A stretch of 64,000 nt of DNA from Mariprofundus sp. NF (GCF_013387455.1 NZ_VWNC01000001.1:529887-593886), one strand, 5' to 3'. Positions 1-10,090 are shown, counted from the stretch's first letter. Translations and numbers: made by a program. Notes: a model not told the origin generated them from the sequence alone.

Positions 1-1
1 C

Positions 2-52
2 ATTGTCAGTCATACCGACATGGTCATGAAAGGCTTGATGAATCTGGTCTGA
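2..52 (+). CDS. 3' end of a gene cut by the left edge
   Basis: The reading frame is open from the left edge and ends in TGA at 50-52, giving 16 residues that finish MKGLMNLV. An intrinsic terminator follows 21 bases later, which supports a genuine gene end. There is too little sequence to assign a function. Confidence 0.35.
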   Translation: MVSHTDMVMKGLMNLV

Positions 53-73
53 TAATCATGATGACGGGTGGTT

Positions 74-104
74 GCACCTTTAGATGTGTAAGAAGGTGCT
101 TTTT
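74..104 (+). terminator. intrinsic terminator
   Basis: A 7-bp stem GCACCTT/AAGGTGC with a 12-base loop is followed directly by TTTTT. It separates the left-edge gene from the small lipoprotein gene. Confidence 0.7.
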
Positions 105-132
105 CGATAAAGGGTATATGTGAGGGATAACG

Positions 133-276
133 ATGCGTTTAATGATTGCTTTGATTGTTTCACTATTTCTGTTGAGTTCATGTGCAACCATGGAGTCCGC
201 CTGGGATAGTACTGTAACTGCTACTGGCGATGCCTATGACTGGGTTGTCGGCAACGATGAAGAAGAGACGAAATAA
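133..276 (+). CDS. small lipoprotein of unknown function (47 aa)
   Basis: ATG at 133 is preceded by a GAGGGA ribosome binding site. The product begins with a basic residue and a hydrophobic stretch ending in the lipobox LLSSC, so the mature chain would start at Cys16 and be about 32 residues long, acidic near its C-terminus (NDEEETK). Size and layout resemble entericidin-type lipoproteins, but I see no specific homology. It lies just downstream of a terminator and 36 bases before the DUF218 gene, possibly sharing its transcript. Confidence 0.6.
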   Translation: MRLMIALIVSLFLLSSCATMESAWDSTVTATGDAYDWVVGNDEEETK

Positions 277-312
277 GAGTTCAGGGAACTAAAATAGTAT
301 TTTGATTTCTTC

Positions 313-1083
313 ATGAGTCTGCTGCTAAGTAAAGCGGTGTCGCAGCTTCTTCTGCCACCGGGAGGAGTGATCCTTCTGGCCCTGCTTGGGCTTATTTTCT
401 ACAAACGGTTCTGGGGCCGGCTGCTTGTTTTTCTGGCACTGCTACTGTTCTGGCTGCTCTCTACCGAACCTGTTCGCGATACACTCCTTAATCCACTGGA
501 GCAGGCGTATGCGCCACTTCAGACAGAGCAACTTCCTGCAGATGAAAAGCTGGCCATCGTACTGCTTGGCGGAGGCCTTTATGAGAAGGCGCCGGAGTAT
601 GAAGGCAGGGATAGCCTTAGCAGCTTTGCCATGATGCGTACCCTCTATGCGGCCGACCTGGCTCTGAAAACAGGCTTTGATGTCTACCCGTCCGGTGGTG
701 CCGTACTATCTACGACAACTGAACCCGAAGGGGCGGTGATGCAGCGCTGGCTGAAAAGATTCGGTGTTGCTGAATCAGCGATTCATATTGAAGCCGCTGC
801 CAGAAGCACCTGGGAAAACGCTATGAACATCAAAGCAAAACTTGCAGAACAAGACGTTTCTACGGTGATTCTGGTGACCACTGCATGGCATATGCCGCGA
901 TCGGTCTGGTCTTTTGAGAGTCAGGGTTTAAAGGTGATTGCTGCCCCCTGTGATTACAAAGTTGAGAGAGAGCCTTATGATCTGCGCAGTTATCTGCCGC
1001 GCTGGAATGTTTTCTCTGAGAGTTGTGATGGCCTGCATGAATATCTGGGACTACTCTGGTACAGGTTGAAGCATCTGCTGTAG
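313..1083 (+). CDS. DUF218/YdcF-ElyC family membrane protein
   Basis: The 256-aa protein has two N-terminal hydrophobic segments (about residues 10-28 and 33-52) followed by a DUF218 domain. Visible family hallmarks are the LLGGG motif after the first strand, the YPSGG stretch and the TTAWHMPRS segment. E. coli members such as ElyC affect envelope and peptidoglycan homeostasis; the biochemical activity of the family is not settled. The start is the ATG that gives a short cytoplasmic N-terminus before the first membrane segment; no strong ribosome site is visible. Confidence 0.75.
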   Translation: MSLLLSKAVSQLLLPPGGVILLALLGLIFYKRFWGRLLVFLALLLFWLLSTEPVRDTLLNPLEQAYAPLQTEQLPADEKLAIVLLGGGLYEKAPEYEGRDSLSSFAMMRTLYAADLALKTGFDVYPSGGAVLSTTTEPEGAVMQRWLKRFGVAESAIHIEAAARSTWENAMNIKAKLAEQDVSTVILVTTAWHMPRSVWSFESQGLKVIAAPCDYKVEREPYDLRSYLPRWNVFSESCDGLHEYLGLLWYRLKHLL

Positions 1084-1151
1084 GGGATAATCAGCTCTGG
1101 TCAATCTGGCGTTGTGAGTCTATAAATGGGTATGAGATCTCTGGAGGTTTT

Positions 1152-4025
1152 GTGAGTCAGTCAAAGGCAGATGATACCGGAATTCAGGATGAACTGTTCA
1201 GTGCAGGAAGCTCCTATCTTGAAGAGCTCTATGAGCAGTATCTCAGAGATCCTGAATCGCTGGATCAGCAGTGGGTGGCTTACTTTTCTGAACTGGAAGA
1301 GCTGAGGGAATCAACAACATCACATCAGTTAATGCTTGATTCGATGCGTCCGCAAGCGCGAACGGCTCAACGTTTTTTCGACGATATACCTTCGCTTGCC
1401 GGGCGCGGTGATATCGAATATCCATCCCGAGCCATCTACCTGATTCAGGCCTACCGCATGCATGGACACCTGCATGCACGACTTGATCCGCTACGACTTG
1501 ATCCGCGCCCATCCAGCCCAGAGCTGGATCTGGGTTATTACGGACTCTCTGAGGCTGATCTTGAGCATGAGTTTCCAACCGGTGATCTGACCGGTGACAG
1601 GCAGATGCCACTGCGTGAAATTATCCAGCTTCTCAAGCAGACCTACTGCGGCCATATCGGGCCGGAGTTCATGCATATCACCGATTCAGCACGTCGTCAC
1701 TGGATTCAGTCGCGGCTTGAACGTATTCGCTCGCGAGCTGATTACGATGCCGATACACGCAGACATATATTTGGCCGGATTATGCATGCCGAGGAGTTTG
1801 AACGTTTCCTGCATACCCGTTATGTCGGCCAGAAACGCTTCTCATTGGAGGGCGGCGAGAGTCTGATTCCGATGCTCGATGCGCTTATTCAGCGTGCAGG
1901 CAGTAACGGCACCAAAGAGATTATCATGGGCATGGCACATCGTGGTCGATTGAACGTGCTGGCTAATATCATGGGTAAATCGCTCTCCGATATCTTCTCC
2001 GAGTTTGAAGGCACGCAGTTTCAGGAGTCTGCTCAGGGTCAGGGTGATGTGAAATATCACATGGGCTTCTCATCAGATGTACGTACTCCCGGTGGAACAC
2101 TGCATCTCTCGCTCGGCTTTAATCCATCCCACCTTGAGATTATTACACCGGTAGTACTCGGCAGTGTGAGGGCTCGTCAGTGTCGACGTAAGGATAAATC
2201 GAAGACTGAGGTGATGAGTGTGCTGGTGCATGGCGATGCCGCATTTGCAGGGCAGGGAGTGGTCGCCGAATCACTGCAACTCTCCAAGCTGCGTGGTTTC
2301 CGTATTGGTGGTACGATCCATATTGTGGTGAATAATCAGATCGGCTTTACTGTCAATCCGTTTGATGCGCGCTCTACCACCTACTGCACTGATATCGCCA
2401 AAATCGTGCAGGCTCCGATTCTGCATGTGAATGGTGATGATCCTGAGGCGTGCTGTCTGGCTGCTGAGATTGCTGTGGAGTATCGTAACACCTTCCATGA
2501 AGATATTGTCATTGATCTGATCTGCTATCGTCGGCATGGCCATAACGAGACTGATTCACCAGAGGTGACACAGCCGCTGATGTATCGTCGGATCGGCGAA
2601 CATCCAACTGTGGAACAACTCTATCGGGATCGTCTGATTGCTGATCATATTCTTAGTGAAAAAGATAGCGATGAGATGGTGCGCACTTATCGCGACTGCA
2701 TGGATAAGGTGCGGCGTGCCAGTAATCGACCAGCTCCGAGTCCGGCAAATAGTCTGCAGGGGCGCTGGGAAGGTTTCGTTTTTGAAGGTGCCGAGGAGCC
2801 TGATACCGCACTTGATGCAGAGCTTCTTTCCGATCTGGCGCGCCGAGTGCATCGCCTTCCTGCCGGTTTCTCGATGCATCCGAGGGTAGAGAAGATTTAT
2901 GAGAGTCGTATCCAGATGATGGATGGCAAGCTGCCCATCGACTGGGGTTGCGGGGAGGCGATGGCTTATGCCTCATTGGTGCATGAGGGTGGATGGGTAC
3001 GCCTGACTGGCGAGGATTCTGGTCGCAGTACCTTTTTTCATCGTCATGCTGTGGTTTATGATCAGAAAAACGGTAAAAGCATTGTTCCACTGCGACAGGT
3101 GGAGAATGGCCCACTATCCCACTTTATTGTGGTCGATAGCATGCTCTCCGAGATGGCGGTGATGGGTTATGAGTACGGTTACTCCGTAGCAGAGCCGCGA
3201 GCGCTGGTGATTTGGGAGGCGCAGTACGGCGATTTCACCAATATCGGCCAGGTGGTGGTAGATCAGTTTATTGCTGCAGGTGAGACCAAGTGGAATCGAA
3301 TGTCCGGTCTTGTCCTCTGGCTTCCGCATGGCTATGAGGGGCAGGGTGCAGAGCACTCTTCAGCCCGGCTTGAACGCTTCCTGCAGCTCTGTGCAGAAAA
3401 TAATATGCAGGTGGTCTATCCCAGTACACCGGCACAGCTGTTTCATATGTTTCGCCGCCAGTTGATGAGCCGGGTACGTAAGCCGATGATCATGATGGGG
3501 CCCAAGAGTATGCTGCGTAATCAGCTATCATTTTCACCCATGGTTGATTTTGTGGAGGGTTCTTTCTTGCCGGTGATGGGTGAAAGGCATCTTGCAACAT
3601 CGACGCCACGACGTGTTATTTTCTGTTCAGGAAAGGTCTATTACGATCTTCTGGCTGAACGACAGAAGAGAGAGATTGATGATGTTGTGCTATTGCGTAT
3701 CGAACGGCTCTATCCGTTCCCGGCAGATCAGGTGCAGGCTGAGCTAGAGCGATACAGCGAGACCAGTGAAATATTCTGGGTTCAGGAGGAGCCGGTTAAT
3801 CAGGGGGCATGGCTTTTTGTAAATAGTCCGATCAGGCAGGCGCTGTTGTCCAATCAGAAGATATTTGGTGTGACCAGAGCCGAGTCGGCAGCACCGGCAG
3901 TGGGTTCGGCCAAACGCCATAAACAGGAGTTGGAACAGCTGCTCAACGCTGCATTCGCAGAGGGGACAGAGGCGTGCTGGTATGACAGACACAGATATGA
4001 TGCGGCTAATCAAGGGAGTAGATGA
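1152..4025 (+). CDS. sucA: 2-oxoglutarate dehydrogenase E1 component
   Basis: This 957-aa protein is the thiamine-diphosphate E1 subunit of the 2-oxoglutarate dehydrogenase complex, which decarboxylates 2-oxoglutarate and transfers the succinyl group to the E2 lipoyl arm. Length matches the homodimeric E1o family (E. coli about 930 aa). The N-terminal E1o helix ([17 protein letters not shown]), the catalytic-core [10 protein letters not shown], and the ThDP-binding NGDDPEA...HGHNE segments are present. Translation starts at GTG 1152, preceded by CTGGAGG. The stop TGA overlaps the sucB start, showing translational coupling. Confidence 0.96.
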   Translation: MSQSKADDTGIQDELFSAGSSYLEELYEQYLRDPESLDQQWVAYFSELEELRESTTSHQLMLDSMRPQARTAQRFFDDIPSLAGRGDIEYPSRAIYLIQAYRMHGHLHARLDPLRLDPRPSSPELDLGYYGLSEADLEHEFPTGDLTGDRQMPLREIIQLLKQTYCGHIGPEFMHITDSARRHWIQSRLERIRSRADYDADTRRHIFGRIMHAEEFERFLHTRYVGQKRFSLEGGESLIPMLDALIQRAGSNGTKEIIMGMAHRGRLNVLANIMGKSLSDIFSEFEGTQFQESAQGQGDVKYHMGFSSDVRTPGGTLHLSLGFNPSHLEIITPVVLGSVRARQCRRKDKSKTEVMSVLVHGDAAFAGQGVVAESLQLSKLRGFRIGGTIHIVVNNQIGFTVNPFDARSTTYCTDIAKIVQAPILHVNGDDPEACCLAAEIAVEYRNTFHEDIVIDLICYRRHGHNETDSPEVTQPLMYRRIGEHPTVEQLYRDRLIADHILSEKDSDEMVRTYRDCMDKVRRASNRPAPSPANSLQGRWEGFVFEGAEEPDTALDAELLSDLARRVHRLPAGFSMHPRVEKIYESRIQMMDGKLPIDWGCGEAMAYASLVHEGGWVRLTGEDSGRSTFFHRHAVVYDQKNGKSIVPLRQVENGPLSHFIVVDSMLSEMAVMGYEYGYSVAEPRALVIWEAQYGDFTNIGQVVVDQFIAAGETKWNRMSGLVLWLPHGYEGQGAEHSSARLERFLQLCAENNMQVVYPSTPAQLFHMFRRQLMSRVRKPMIMMGPKSMLRNQLSFSPMVDFVEGSFLPVMGERHLATSTPRRVIFCSGKVYYDLLAERQKREIDDVVLLRIERLYPFPADQVQAELERYSETSEIFWVQEEPVNQGAWLFVNSPIRQALLSNQKIFGVTRAESAAPAVGSAKRHKQELEQLLNAAFAEGTEACWYDRHRYDAANQGSR

Positions 4026-5146
4026 TGAAAGTTGAAATCAAAGTACCCAGCCTCGGAGAGTCCGAGACCGAAGCGACATTGATTGCCTGGCTCAAGCAGG
4101 AGGGAGATGTTGTTGCCGTTGATGATGTGCTGGCCGAGATCGAGAGTGACAAGATCACCATGGAGATCACTGCCCTTGATAGCGGCGTACTGACAGGAAT
4201 ATTGAAAAAGGTTGAGGATATTGTCGAACCCGGTGAAGTGATCGCTTATATCGATGATAGTGCCGAGGTTGCGACAGGGGCGAAAGTTTCTTCAGCAGCA
4301 GTTGAAGCAGCCGTAACTACGCCTGAGAAGGTTGAGGTTGAGGAGATTTCGGCTCAGGTCGAGCCCGAGCCCGAAGCAACAGAACCAGCACCTGTGGCAA
4401 AGGTTTCTGAAGCTCCGGCAGGAGAGCGTGTTATCTCCACATCGGGCCGTAAGCAGGAGCGGGTTCCGATGAGTCGTCTGCGCCGCAGGATTGCCGAGCG
4501 CTTGAAACATGCGCAGAACACTGCCGCGATGCTGACAACCTTTAATGAGGTCAATCTGCAGGCGGTGATGGATCTGCGTAGCCGCTATGGCCAGAGCTTT
4601 CAGGATAAACATGGTGTGAAACTCGGTTTTATGTCCTTCTTTGTGCAGGCCGTTAGCCATGCCATCTCGAAATATCCGGCACTCAATGCCTATATCGAAG
4701 GTGATGATATTGTTTATCACGATTATGTGGATATCGGTATTGCCGTCAGTACGGAGAAGGGGTTGGTGGTACCTGTGCTGAGAGATGCCCATCTGTTAAC
4801 TCTGGCTGAGGTGGAGAAGGGGATTCTTGCCCTGGCTGGCAAAGCCAGAAGCGGCGGATTGAGCCCGGATGATCTGAAAGGAGGAACCTTCTCGATCACC
4901 AATGGAGGCATCTACGGCTCCATGCTCTCAACACCCATTCTGAATCCACCCCAGAGTGGTATTCTCGGTATGCACACCATTCAAAAACGGGCTGTGGTAG
5001 AGAACGATGCCATTGTGATCAGACCGATGATGTATCTGGCACTCTCCTATGATCATCGTCTGATTGATGGCTCTGATGCGGTACGTTTTCTGGTGGCAGT
5101 GAAAGAGGCACTCGAATATCCGGCCGGTCTTACGCTGGATCTGTAA
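4022..5146 (+). CDS. sucB: 2-oxoglutarate dehydrogenase E2 (dihydrolipoyl succinyltransferase), short form
   Basis: The 374-aa E2 subunit has an N-terminal lipoyl domain (residues 1-80; lipoyl lysine K44 in IESDKIT), an Ala/Pro/Glu-rich linker (about 85-145) and a C-terminal succinyltransferase core with the active-site [12 protein letters not shown] motif. The peripheral E3/E1-binding domain normally found between linker and core is not recognisable: the linker runs straight into the first core helix ([12 protein letters not shown]). This fits a length below the usual 400-plus residues. The start ATG at 4022 overlaps the sucA stop; ATG 4025 is an alternative. No lpd gene follows. Confidence 0.93.
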   Translation: MMKVEIKVPSLGESETEATLIAWLKQEGDVVAVDDVLAEIESDKITMEITALDSGVLTGILKKVEDIVEPGEVIAYIDDSAEVATGAKVSSAAVEAAVTTPEKVEVEEISAQVEPEPEATEPAPVAKVSEAPAGERVISTSGRKQERVPMSRLRRRIAERLKHAQNTAAMLTTFNEVNLQAVMDLRSRYGQSFQDKHGVKLGFMSFFVQAVSHAISKYPALNAYIEGDDIVYHDYVDIGIAVSTEKGLVVPVLRDAHLLTLAEVEKGILALAGKARSGGLSPDDLKGGTFSITNGGIYGSMLSTPILNPPQSGILGMHTIQKRAVVENDAIVIRPMMYLALSYDHRLIDGSDAVRFLVAVKEALEYPAGLTLDL

Positions 5147-5160
5147 TCGCTGACAGGCAG

Positions 5161-5622
5161 ATGGATGATGCCAGGCTTGAACTTTTGCAGTCGATGCCGG
5201 TCTTTGGCGGTGTTAGTCAGGGGACGTTGATCTTTCTAATGCAGAGGGCATCTATCCTGAATCTGGAGAAGGGTGAGTTTTTCTTTCATGAAGGTGATAG
5301 TGCTACCTCAATGTTTGTCCTTGAATCTGGCGTTGTCGCAGCCATGAAACAACGTGATGGTCAGGAGCTTGTGGCCCGAGAGCTGGGGCAGGGTGACTGT
5401 TTCGGTGAGATGGCACTCCTTGATCTCTACCCCCGCAGTGCATCGGTTATAGCCAGAACTCACTGCCGGGCGATAGAGATCAGCCAGGCATCCCTGTTTG
5501 CGCTGCATGAGGAGAATCTGGAGCAGTTCACCATTATTCAGATGAATATCGGTCGTGAAATCAGTCGTCGGCTGCGTCTCTCAGATGAGAAGCTGTTCGA
5601 GATGAGTGGCGCGGTGATGTAA
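5161..5622 (+). CDS. cyclic nucleotide-binding domain protein
   Basis: The 153-aa protein is a single cNMP-binding (Crp N-terminal type) beta-roll with the GDSATSMFVLESG and GDCFGEMALLDLYPRSASV segments; the latter is the phosphate-binding cassette (GEMAL...R-S-A). There is no helix-turn-helix or other output domain, so it is probably a sensor or partner protein rather than a transcription factor. It begins 14 bases after sucB and may be co-transcribed. A second stand-alone domain of this type is at 45902-46414. Confidence 0.8.
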   Translation: MDDARLELLQSMPVFGGVSQGTLIFLMQRASILNLEKGEFFFHEGDSATSMFVLESGVVAAMKQRDGQELVARELGQGDCFGEMALLDLYPRSASVIARTHCRAIEISQASLFALHEENLEQFTIIQMNIGREISRRLRLSDEKLFEMSGAVM

Positions 5623-5643
5623 TGAAGCGCTGTCAGACAGGTA

Positions 5644-7965
5644 TTAGTGACGAATTCGCTTCTCATCAATCTGGATTGCGATTGTGTCACCATCTACCTG
5701 CTCGGGCAGATTGACCTTAACCTTTGCATAACCGGACATCTGGTAGAGGCTGATGACATCATTTCTGATCTGTTTGATGTCGGAACGGGGCCGTTCATCA
5801 CCGTAGTAGTCCCTGAGGCTGATCAGGATGAAGTCGGTAGGCAGAAGTTTGTTGCCGCTGACCTCAAACCGGTTGATGGTGAATGATTGTGATTCGATAG
5901 CCGTCCAGATGTCACGTGCCACCACTTTTTTAGCCGGTGTGATGTTACGGTAGAGCTTGATGTTGGCAAAATGGTTGTCCGATATAGGACCTGATCTGAA
6001 TTTTTTACTCTCACAGGCAAGCAGGAAGCCGGAGATACCAGCCGCCTTTTTCAGACTCTTGAGCTGTTCCTGACGGTCAAAAATATCTGCAGGTACATGG
6101 CTGGCAGAGAGCACATAGTAGATATCCCTGCCATTCATATTTGAGCGAATAATCATCGCCTTGTGTTCAGGACCTACTTTTTGAAGTCGATTCACAGCGT
6201 TACCCAGCTGAGAGAAAGCACCAAGCGTGGCAAGCAGTCGATCACCGCTTAATCCATTGAGGCCACGCTGCCATTTGAGCAGGGCAGTTGCATAATCCTG
6301 CTGCTCGAAATATTGCCATCCCTCATCTATCCAGTCCGGATTGCCAGCTTCTAGCGAAGCTCTGTTAAGCATTGTTTGTAAGGGCTTTGCAGTAGTGGCA
6401 TAAACAGTTACCTCCTGTTTCTGAGTTGCAACTGATGTAACCTTAGCTTTTGAATCACTCTTTTTCTTTGGCGCTGCAACTTCTGCTTCAGCCTTGGCGC
6501 GCTGTTTCAATGCCATAGCCCTGGCTTCGGCCTCAATCTTCAACTTTAAGTTTTTTGCATCCTGTTTTGCTCTCTCTCGCATGGCTAAGAAGTCTGCTTC
6601 TGCTTCTGCCTGTCGTTTTGCAGCTGCAAGTTTTGCATCTCTTAACGCTTTCTGTTTTAGAGCTGTAGCCTCTTTTTCAGCCTGTTGACGCATCGCAGTT
6701 ATTTTCTTCTCGGCCTCGAGTTTCTTCTGCATTGCAGCAGCTTTCGCATCAGCCTCTGCCTGCCTCTTCATCGCACTGATTTTTTTCTCGGCTATCACTT
6801 TCTGTCTCAATGCAATGGCTTGCGCTTGCGCCTCAGCTTTCAGTTTTAGAGCAGTTGCTTCTGCCTCTGCCACTCGCTTCATAGCGGCAATCTTTGCATC
6901 AGCTTCAGCTTTCTGTTTCATGATTGCTGCTTTTGCATCTGCTTCAGCCTTCTGTTTCAGCGCTGTAGCCTCTGCCGCCGCTTCTCGCTTCATGGCGGCA
7001 ATCTTTGCATCAGCTTCGGCTTTCTGTTTCATGGTTGCAGCTTTTGCCTCAGCAGCAGCCTTCTGTTTCAGCGCTGTAGCCTCTGCCGCCGCTTCTTTTT
7101 TCATGGTAGCAATCTTTGCATCAGCTTCGGCTTTCTGTCTCCTGATAGCAGCCTTTGCCTCAGCTTCAGCCTTCTGTTTCAGGGCATAGGCTTCTGCCTC
7201 TGCCAGCCTCTTCATGGCGGCGATTTTTTTATCTGCCTCAGCTTTTTGTTGTTTCGCCAGCAGTTTGGCTTCCACTTCCGCTTGCTGCTTTAGAGCAACT
7301 GCTTCTGCTTTAGCTTTTAGCTGCAGCGTTGCAACTCTGGTTTTTGCATCCGCATCAGCTTTTCTCTTTATTGCGGCAGCCTCTGATTTTGCTGCGATCC
7401 TCTGCTGGTTGGCGGCAGTTTTTGCCTCTTCCAAGGCTCTGGCTTCTGCCGCTGCCGCTGCTTTTGCAGCACGCTTTTGCTCGGCTTCAGTCAGGGCCTG
7501 CTGTTTGAGTATTGCCAGTTTTTCAGGTGATAGCGGTGATTTAAATTTGCGAGATTCATTGGCCAGAAGCTTGCCCTGCATGCCTGTTTTCTGTTTCAGC
7601 GCGGCCAGCTGGATCTGTCGGAGATTAATATCCTTGAGAACCTCTTGAGCCGTCAGCAGGTGGTAACCTCTGCTCTCCTGAGGGTCATGAATGATGAACA
7701 CTTTCTCCTGACGACCAGCCAGTTTCAGGCGCTCAAGGGCATTGGCATATTCAGAGAAAAACCCCAGAGAACCCAACAGTTGCTTATCAGGCAGTCTGTT
7801 AACGCCCTCCTGCCAGATAGCAATTGCCGCTTCATGCTGGTTCTTTTCGATCTGATTCCAGCCTTCATCCAGCCATAGTGAGCTGGTTGCATTGGCAGAA
7901 ACGAAAAAAGGCGCAACGAGGCAAACAAGCCCGAAGACTATTCCAGTTCCCTTTTTCAATAGCAT
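5644..7965 (-). CDS. exported coiled-coil protein with duplicated N-terminal module and POTRA-like C-terminus
   Basis: A 773-aa protein with a signal peptide (cleavage near VSANA, residue 26). Residues 28-145 and about 540-655 are two copies of one module: both have [WL][LI]DEGW, a tetratricopeptide-like helical pair, then a strand/helix region ending LLA.ES[RK]KF[KR]S. Between them lie about 330 residues of Ala/Lys/Glu-rich TolA-like coiled coil built from 37-residue super-repeats. Residues 695-773 look like a POTRA domain of the ShlB/FhaC type (FEVSGNKLL...LYQMSGYAKVKVNLPEQ). I infer a periplasm-spanning envelope protein; no function is known. It is convergent with the cNMP protein gene. 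Confidence 0.75.
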   Translation of the reverse strand: MLLKKGTGIVFGLVCLVAPFFVSANATSSLWLDEGWNQIEKNQHEAAIAIWQEGVNRLPDKQLLGSLGFFSEYANALERLKLAGRQEKVFIIHDPQESRGYHLLTAQEVLKDINLRQIQLAALKQKTGMQGKLLANESRKFKSPLSPEKLAILKQQALTEAEQKRAAKAAAAAEARALEEAKTAANQQRIAAKSEAAAIKRKADADAKTRVATLQLKAKAEAVALKQQAEVEAKLLAKQQKAEADKKIAAMKRLAEAEAYALKQKAEAEAKAAIRRQKAEADAKIATMKKEAAAEATALKQKAAAEAKAATMKQKAEADAKIAAMKREAAAEATALKQKAEADAKAAIMKQKAEADAKIAAMKRVAEAEATALKLKAEAQAQAIALRQKVIAEKKISAMKRQAEADAKAAAMQKKLEAEKKITAMRQQAEKEATALKQKALRDAKLAAAKRQAEAEADFLAMRERAKQDAKNLKLKIEAEARAMALKQRAKAEAEVAAPKKKSDSKAKVTSVATQKQEVTVYATTAKPLQTMLNRASLEAGNPDWIDEGWQYFEQQDYATALLKWQRGLNGLSGDRLLATLGAFSQLGNAVNRLQKVGPEHKAMIIRSNMNGRDIYYVLSASHVPADIFDRQEQLKSLKKAAGISGFLLACESKKFRSGPISDNHFANIKLYRNITPAKKVVARDIWTAIESQSFTINRFEVSGNKLLPTDFILISLRDYYGDERPRSDIKQIRNDVISLYQMSGYAKVKVNLPEQVDGDTIAIQIDEKRIRH
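6661..7324 (-). repeat. 111-bp tandem repeat inside the coiled-coil gene
   Basis: The landmark (AT)GGCGGCAATCTTTGC-like segment recurs at 6770, 6881, 6992, 7103 and 7214, exactly 111 bp apart each time. 111 bp encodes the 13+13+11-residue super-repeat (MKQKAEADAKIAA type). The central copies (6881-7213) are nearly identical; the flanking ones are degenerate. Confidence 0.85.
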
Positions 7966-8080
7966 GTCACATCCATGTTTGCAGCATCCCCAGCAGTTAA
8001 TATTGAGGCTTACGCATAAAGAATGCCAACACTATTTGATTTGGAAGTTGATCTTCTGCAGGAGCAGGCGTGATTGAGAA

Positions 8081-8123
8081 AAAAACCAGCCCCTGTTTTA
8101 TTTTCAAACAAGGGCTGGTTTTG
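8081..8123 (-). terminator. intrinsic terminator of htpG
   Basis: Read on the minus strand, an AAACCAGCCC.TTGTTT arm pairs with AAACAGGGGCTGGTTT across a short A/T-rich loop and is followed by a T run. It lies about 10 bases beyond the htpG stop. Confidence 0.8.
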
Positions 8124-8131
8124 TGGGCGTT

Positions 8132-10024
8132 TTACTGTGTTAGCAGTGCGTTAATTTTACGAACAAAACCGGCCGGATCTTCGGGGAGTGCACCCTCTGC
8201 AAGTACAGCCTGATCAAACAGGATGCTTGAGAAATCATTGATTTTGTCTTTGGAGCGCATCTTGGCCAGACGCTGAATCAGTTCATGATCAGGATTAATC
8301 TCCAGGATAGGCTTCATGTCCGGAACATCCTGTCCGGCCTGTTTAAGGATGCGCTCAAGATTGCTGCTCATATCAAAGGTATCAGAGATCAGACATGCCG
8401 GAGACTCGGTCAGACGATCTGTGGTACGAACCTCTTTTACCTTGTCACCAAGAGCTTCTTTGATCTTCTCAACTGCAGGTCCTGCAGCTTTGGCTTTCTC
8501 GTCATGCTCTTTTTTCTCTTTCTCAGCATTTTCTCCGATAGCAGAGAGATCAAGCTCACCCTTGGCAATCGACTGCAATTTTTTACCGTCGAACTCGGTC
8601 AGGTGAGAGGTCAGCCACTCATCAATGCGATCATGCAGAAGTACAACTTCGATGCCCTTCTTGCGGAAGATCTCAAGGTGTGGACTGTGCTTGGCTGCCG
8701 CAAGCGATTCGGCAGTAATGTAATAAATGGTATCCTGCCCCTCTTTCATGCGGCCGATATAGTCGCTCAGAGAGATGTTCTGCTCATCGCTTTCGGTGCT
8801 GGCGAAGCGCAGCAGGGAAGCGATCTTTTCGCTATTACCGGAGTCTTCGATCATGCCCTCTTTCAGGCAGTTGCCGAACTCACCCCAGAAGGTGGCGAAA
8901 TCTTCAGCACTGTTCTTTGCCATATCTTCAAGCATGCCAAGTACACGTTTGGTCGCGCCCTTCTTCATGGCATCCATGGCAGGGCTCTTCTGCAGGATTT
9001 CACGCGATACATTCAGTGGCAGATCGTTGGTGTCCATGACACCACGCACAAAGCGCAGGTAGCGCGGTAGCAGGTCTTCGCTGGCTTCCATAATGAATAC
9101 GCGGCGCACATAGAGTTTTACGCCATGTTTGGCTTCAGCCTGCCAGAGGTCGAACGGGGCTCGCTTAGGTAGGTAGAGCAGCAGTGAATACTCATATTTT
9201 CCTTCAAGTTTCTGGTGCAGACGCGCCAGAGGATCATCGAAGTCGTGGCCGATATGCTGGTAGAAGTTGTTGTACTCCTCATCAGATATCTCTGATTTCG
9301 GACGTGTCCAGAGTGCGGATGCCTGATTCACAGTGACCACTTCAGCAGGTTTGGCCTCTTGATCTTCAGTAGCCGGGGCAGGGGCGCCCATCATGCGGAT
9401 AGGGAAAGGGATATGGTCGGCATATTTGTGCACGATGGTTTTCAGGCGCCAGTCATCAAGGTACTCATCGGCCTCTTCGCGCAGATGCAGGGTGATCTCG
9501 GTACCGCGACTCTCTTTGTTGACGGTCTCCAGCTCATATTCGCCGTCGCCTTTAGATTCCCAGCGTACGCCATGCTCATGTTCCAGGCCTGCACGACGGG
9601 TAGTCAGGGTCACTTTGTCAGCAATAAGGAATGAGCTGTAGAAGCCAACACCGAACTGGCCGATCAGGTGTGCATCAGCTTCCTGATCGCCACTCAACTG
9701 GCCGAAGAACTCTTTGGTGCCGGAGCGGGCGATGGTGCCGATATTGTCGATCACTTCATCGCGGCTCATGCCGATACCGTTATCACGGATGGTGATGGTG
9801 CGGTTCTCTTTATCGACATCGATGAAAACATTCAGGTCGGAATCGCCCTCAAACAGTGCATCATCAGTGGTTGCTTCAAAACGCAGTTTATCTGCTGCAT
9901 CGGATGCATTGGAGATCAGCTCACGCAGGAATATCTCCTTATTCGAATAGAGTGAGTGGATCATCAGATCCAGAAGTTGTTTTACTTCAGTCTGAAAGGC
10001 ACGGGTCTCTTTTGTTGCAGTCAT
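8132..10024 (-). CDS. htpG: molecular chaperone HtpG (Hsp90)
   Basis: The 630-aa protein is the bacterial cytosolic Hsp90, an ATP-dependent dimeric chaperone. The GHKL ATPase motifs are intact: ELISNASDAADKLR (residues 35-48), DNGIGM (81-86) and GQFGVGFYS (122-130). Middle and C-terminal dimerisation regions follow at normal length. ATG 10024 is preceded by AAGGAG at good spacing. Its leader contains a short CGCAGAG-type direct repeat (10064-10090). I could not identify a convincing sigma-32 promoter. Confidence 0.97.
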   Translation of the reverse strand: MTATKETRAFQTEVKQLLDLMIHSLYSNKEIFLRELISNASDAADKLRFEATTDDALFEGDSDLNVFIDVDKENRTITIRDNGIGMSRDEVIDNIGTIARSGTKEFFGQLSGDQEADAHLIGQFGVGFYSSFLIADKVTLTTRRAGLEHEHGVRWESKGDGEYELETVNKESRGTEITLHLREEADEYLDDWRLKTIVHKYADHIPFPIRMMGAPAPATEDQEAKPAEVVTVNQASALWTRPKSEISDEEYNNFYQHIGHDFDDPLARLHQKLEGKYEYSLLLYLPKRAPFDLWQAEAKHGVKLYVRRVFIMEASEDLLPRYLRFVRGVMDTNDLPLNVSREILQKSPAMDAMKKGATKRVLGMLEDMAKNSAEDFATFWGEFGNCLKEGMIEDSGNSEKIASLLRFASTESDEQNISLSDYIGRMKEGQDTIYYITAESLAAAKHSPHLEIFRKKGIEVVLLHDRIDEWLTSHLTEFDGKKLQSIAKGELDLSAIGENAEKEKKEHDEKAKAAGPAVEKIKEALGDKVKEVRTTDRLTESPACLISDTFDMSSNLERILKQAGQDVPDMKPILEINPDHELIQRLAKMRSKDKINDFSSILFDQAVLAEGALPEDPAGFVRKINALLTQ

Positions 10025-10063
10025 GTGTTCTCCTTAAGTCTTGTCAAAATCAAAACCTTTCAC

Positions 10064-10090
10064 CGCAGAGTACGCAAAGGTACGCAGAGG
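10064..10090. repeat. three-copy short direct repeat in the htpG leader
   Basis: CGCAGAG-TA, CGCAAAGG-TA and CGCAGAGG occur in immediate succession 40 to 66 bases upstream of htpG. Its role is unknown. Confidence 0.5.

Noticed and set aside
6494..7648. Long plus-strand ORFs opposite the coiled-coil gene (Ala/Ser/Phe-rich)
   Set aside because: They are mirror-frame shadows of the biased AAG/GCA repeat codons; composition is artefactual and no ribosome sites fit.
8285..9070. A 261-codon plus-strand ORF antisense to htpG
   Set aside because: It lies entirely within htpG, which is a well-conserved gene; the frame follows from codon bias.
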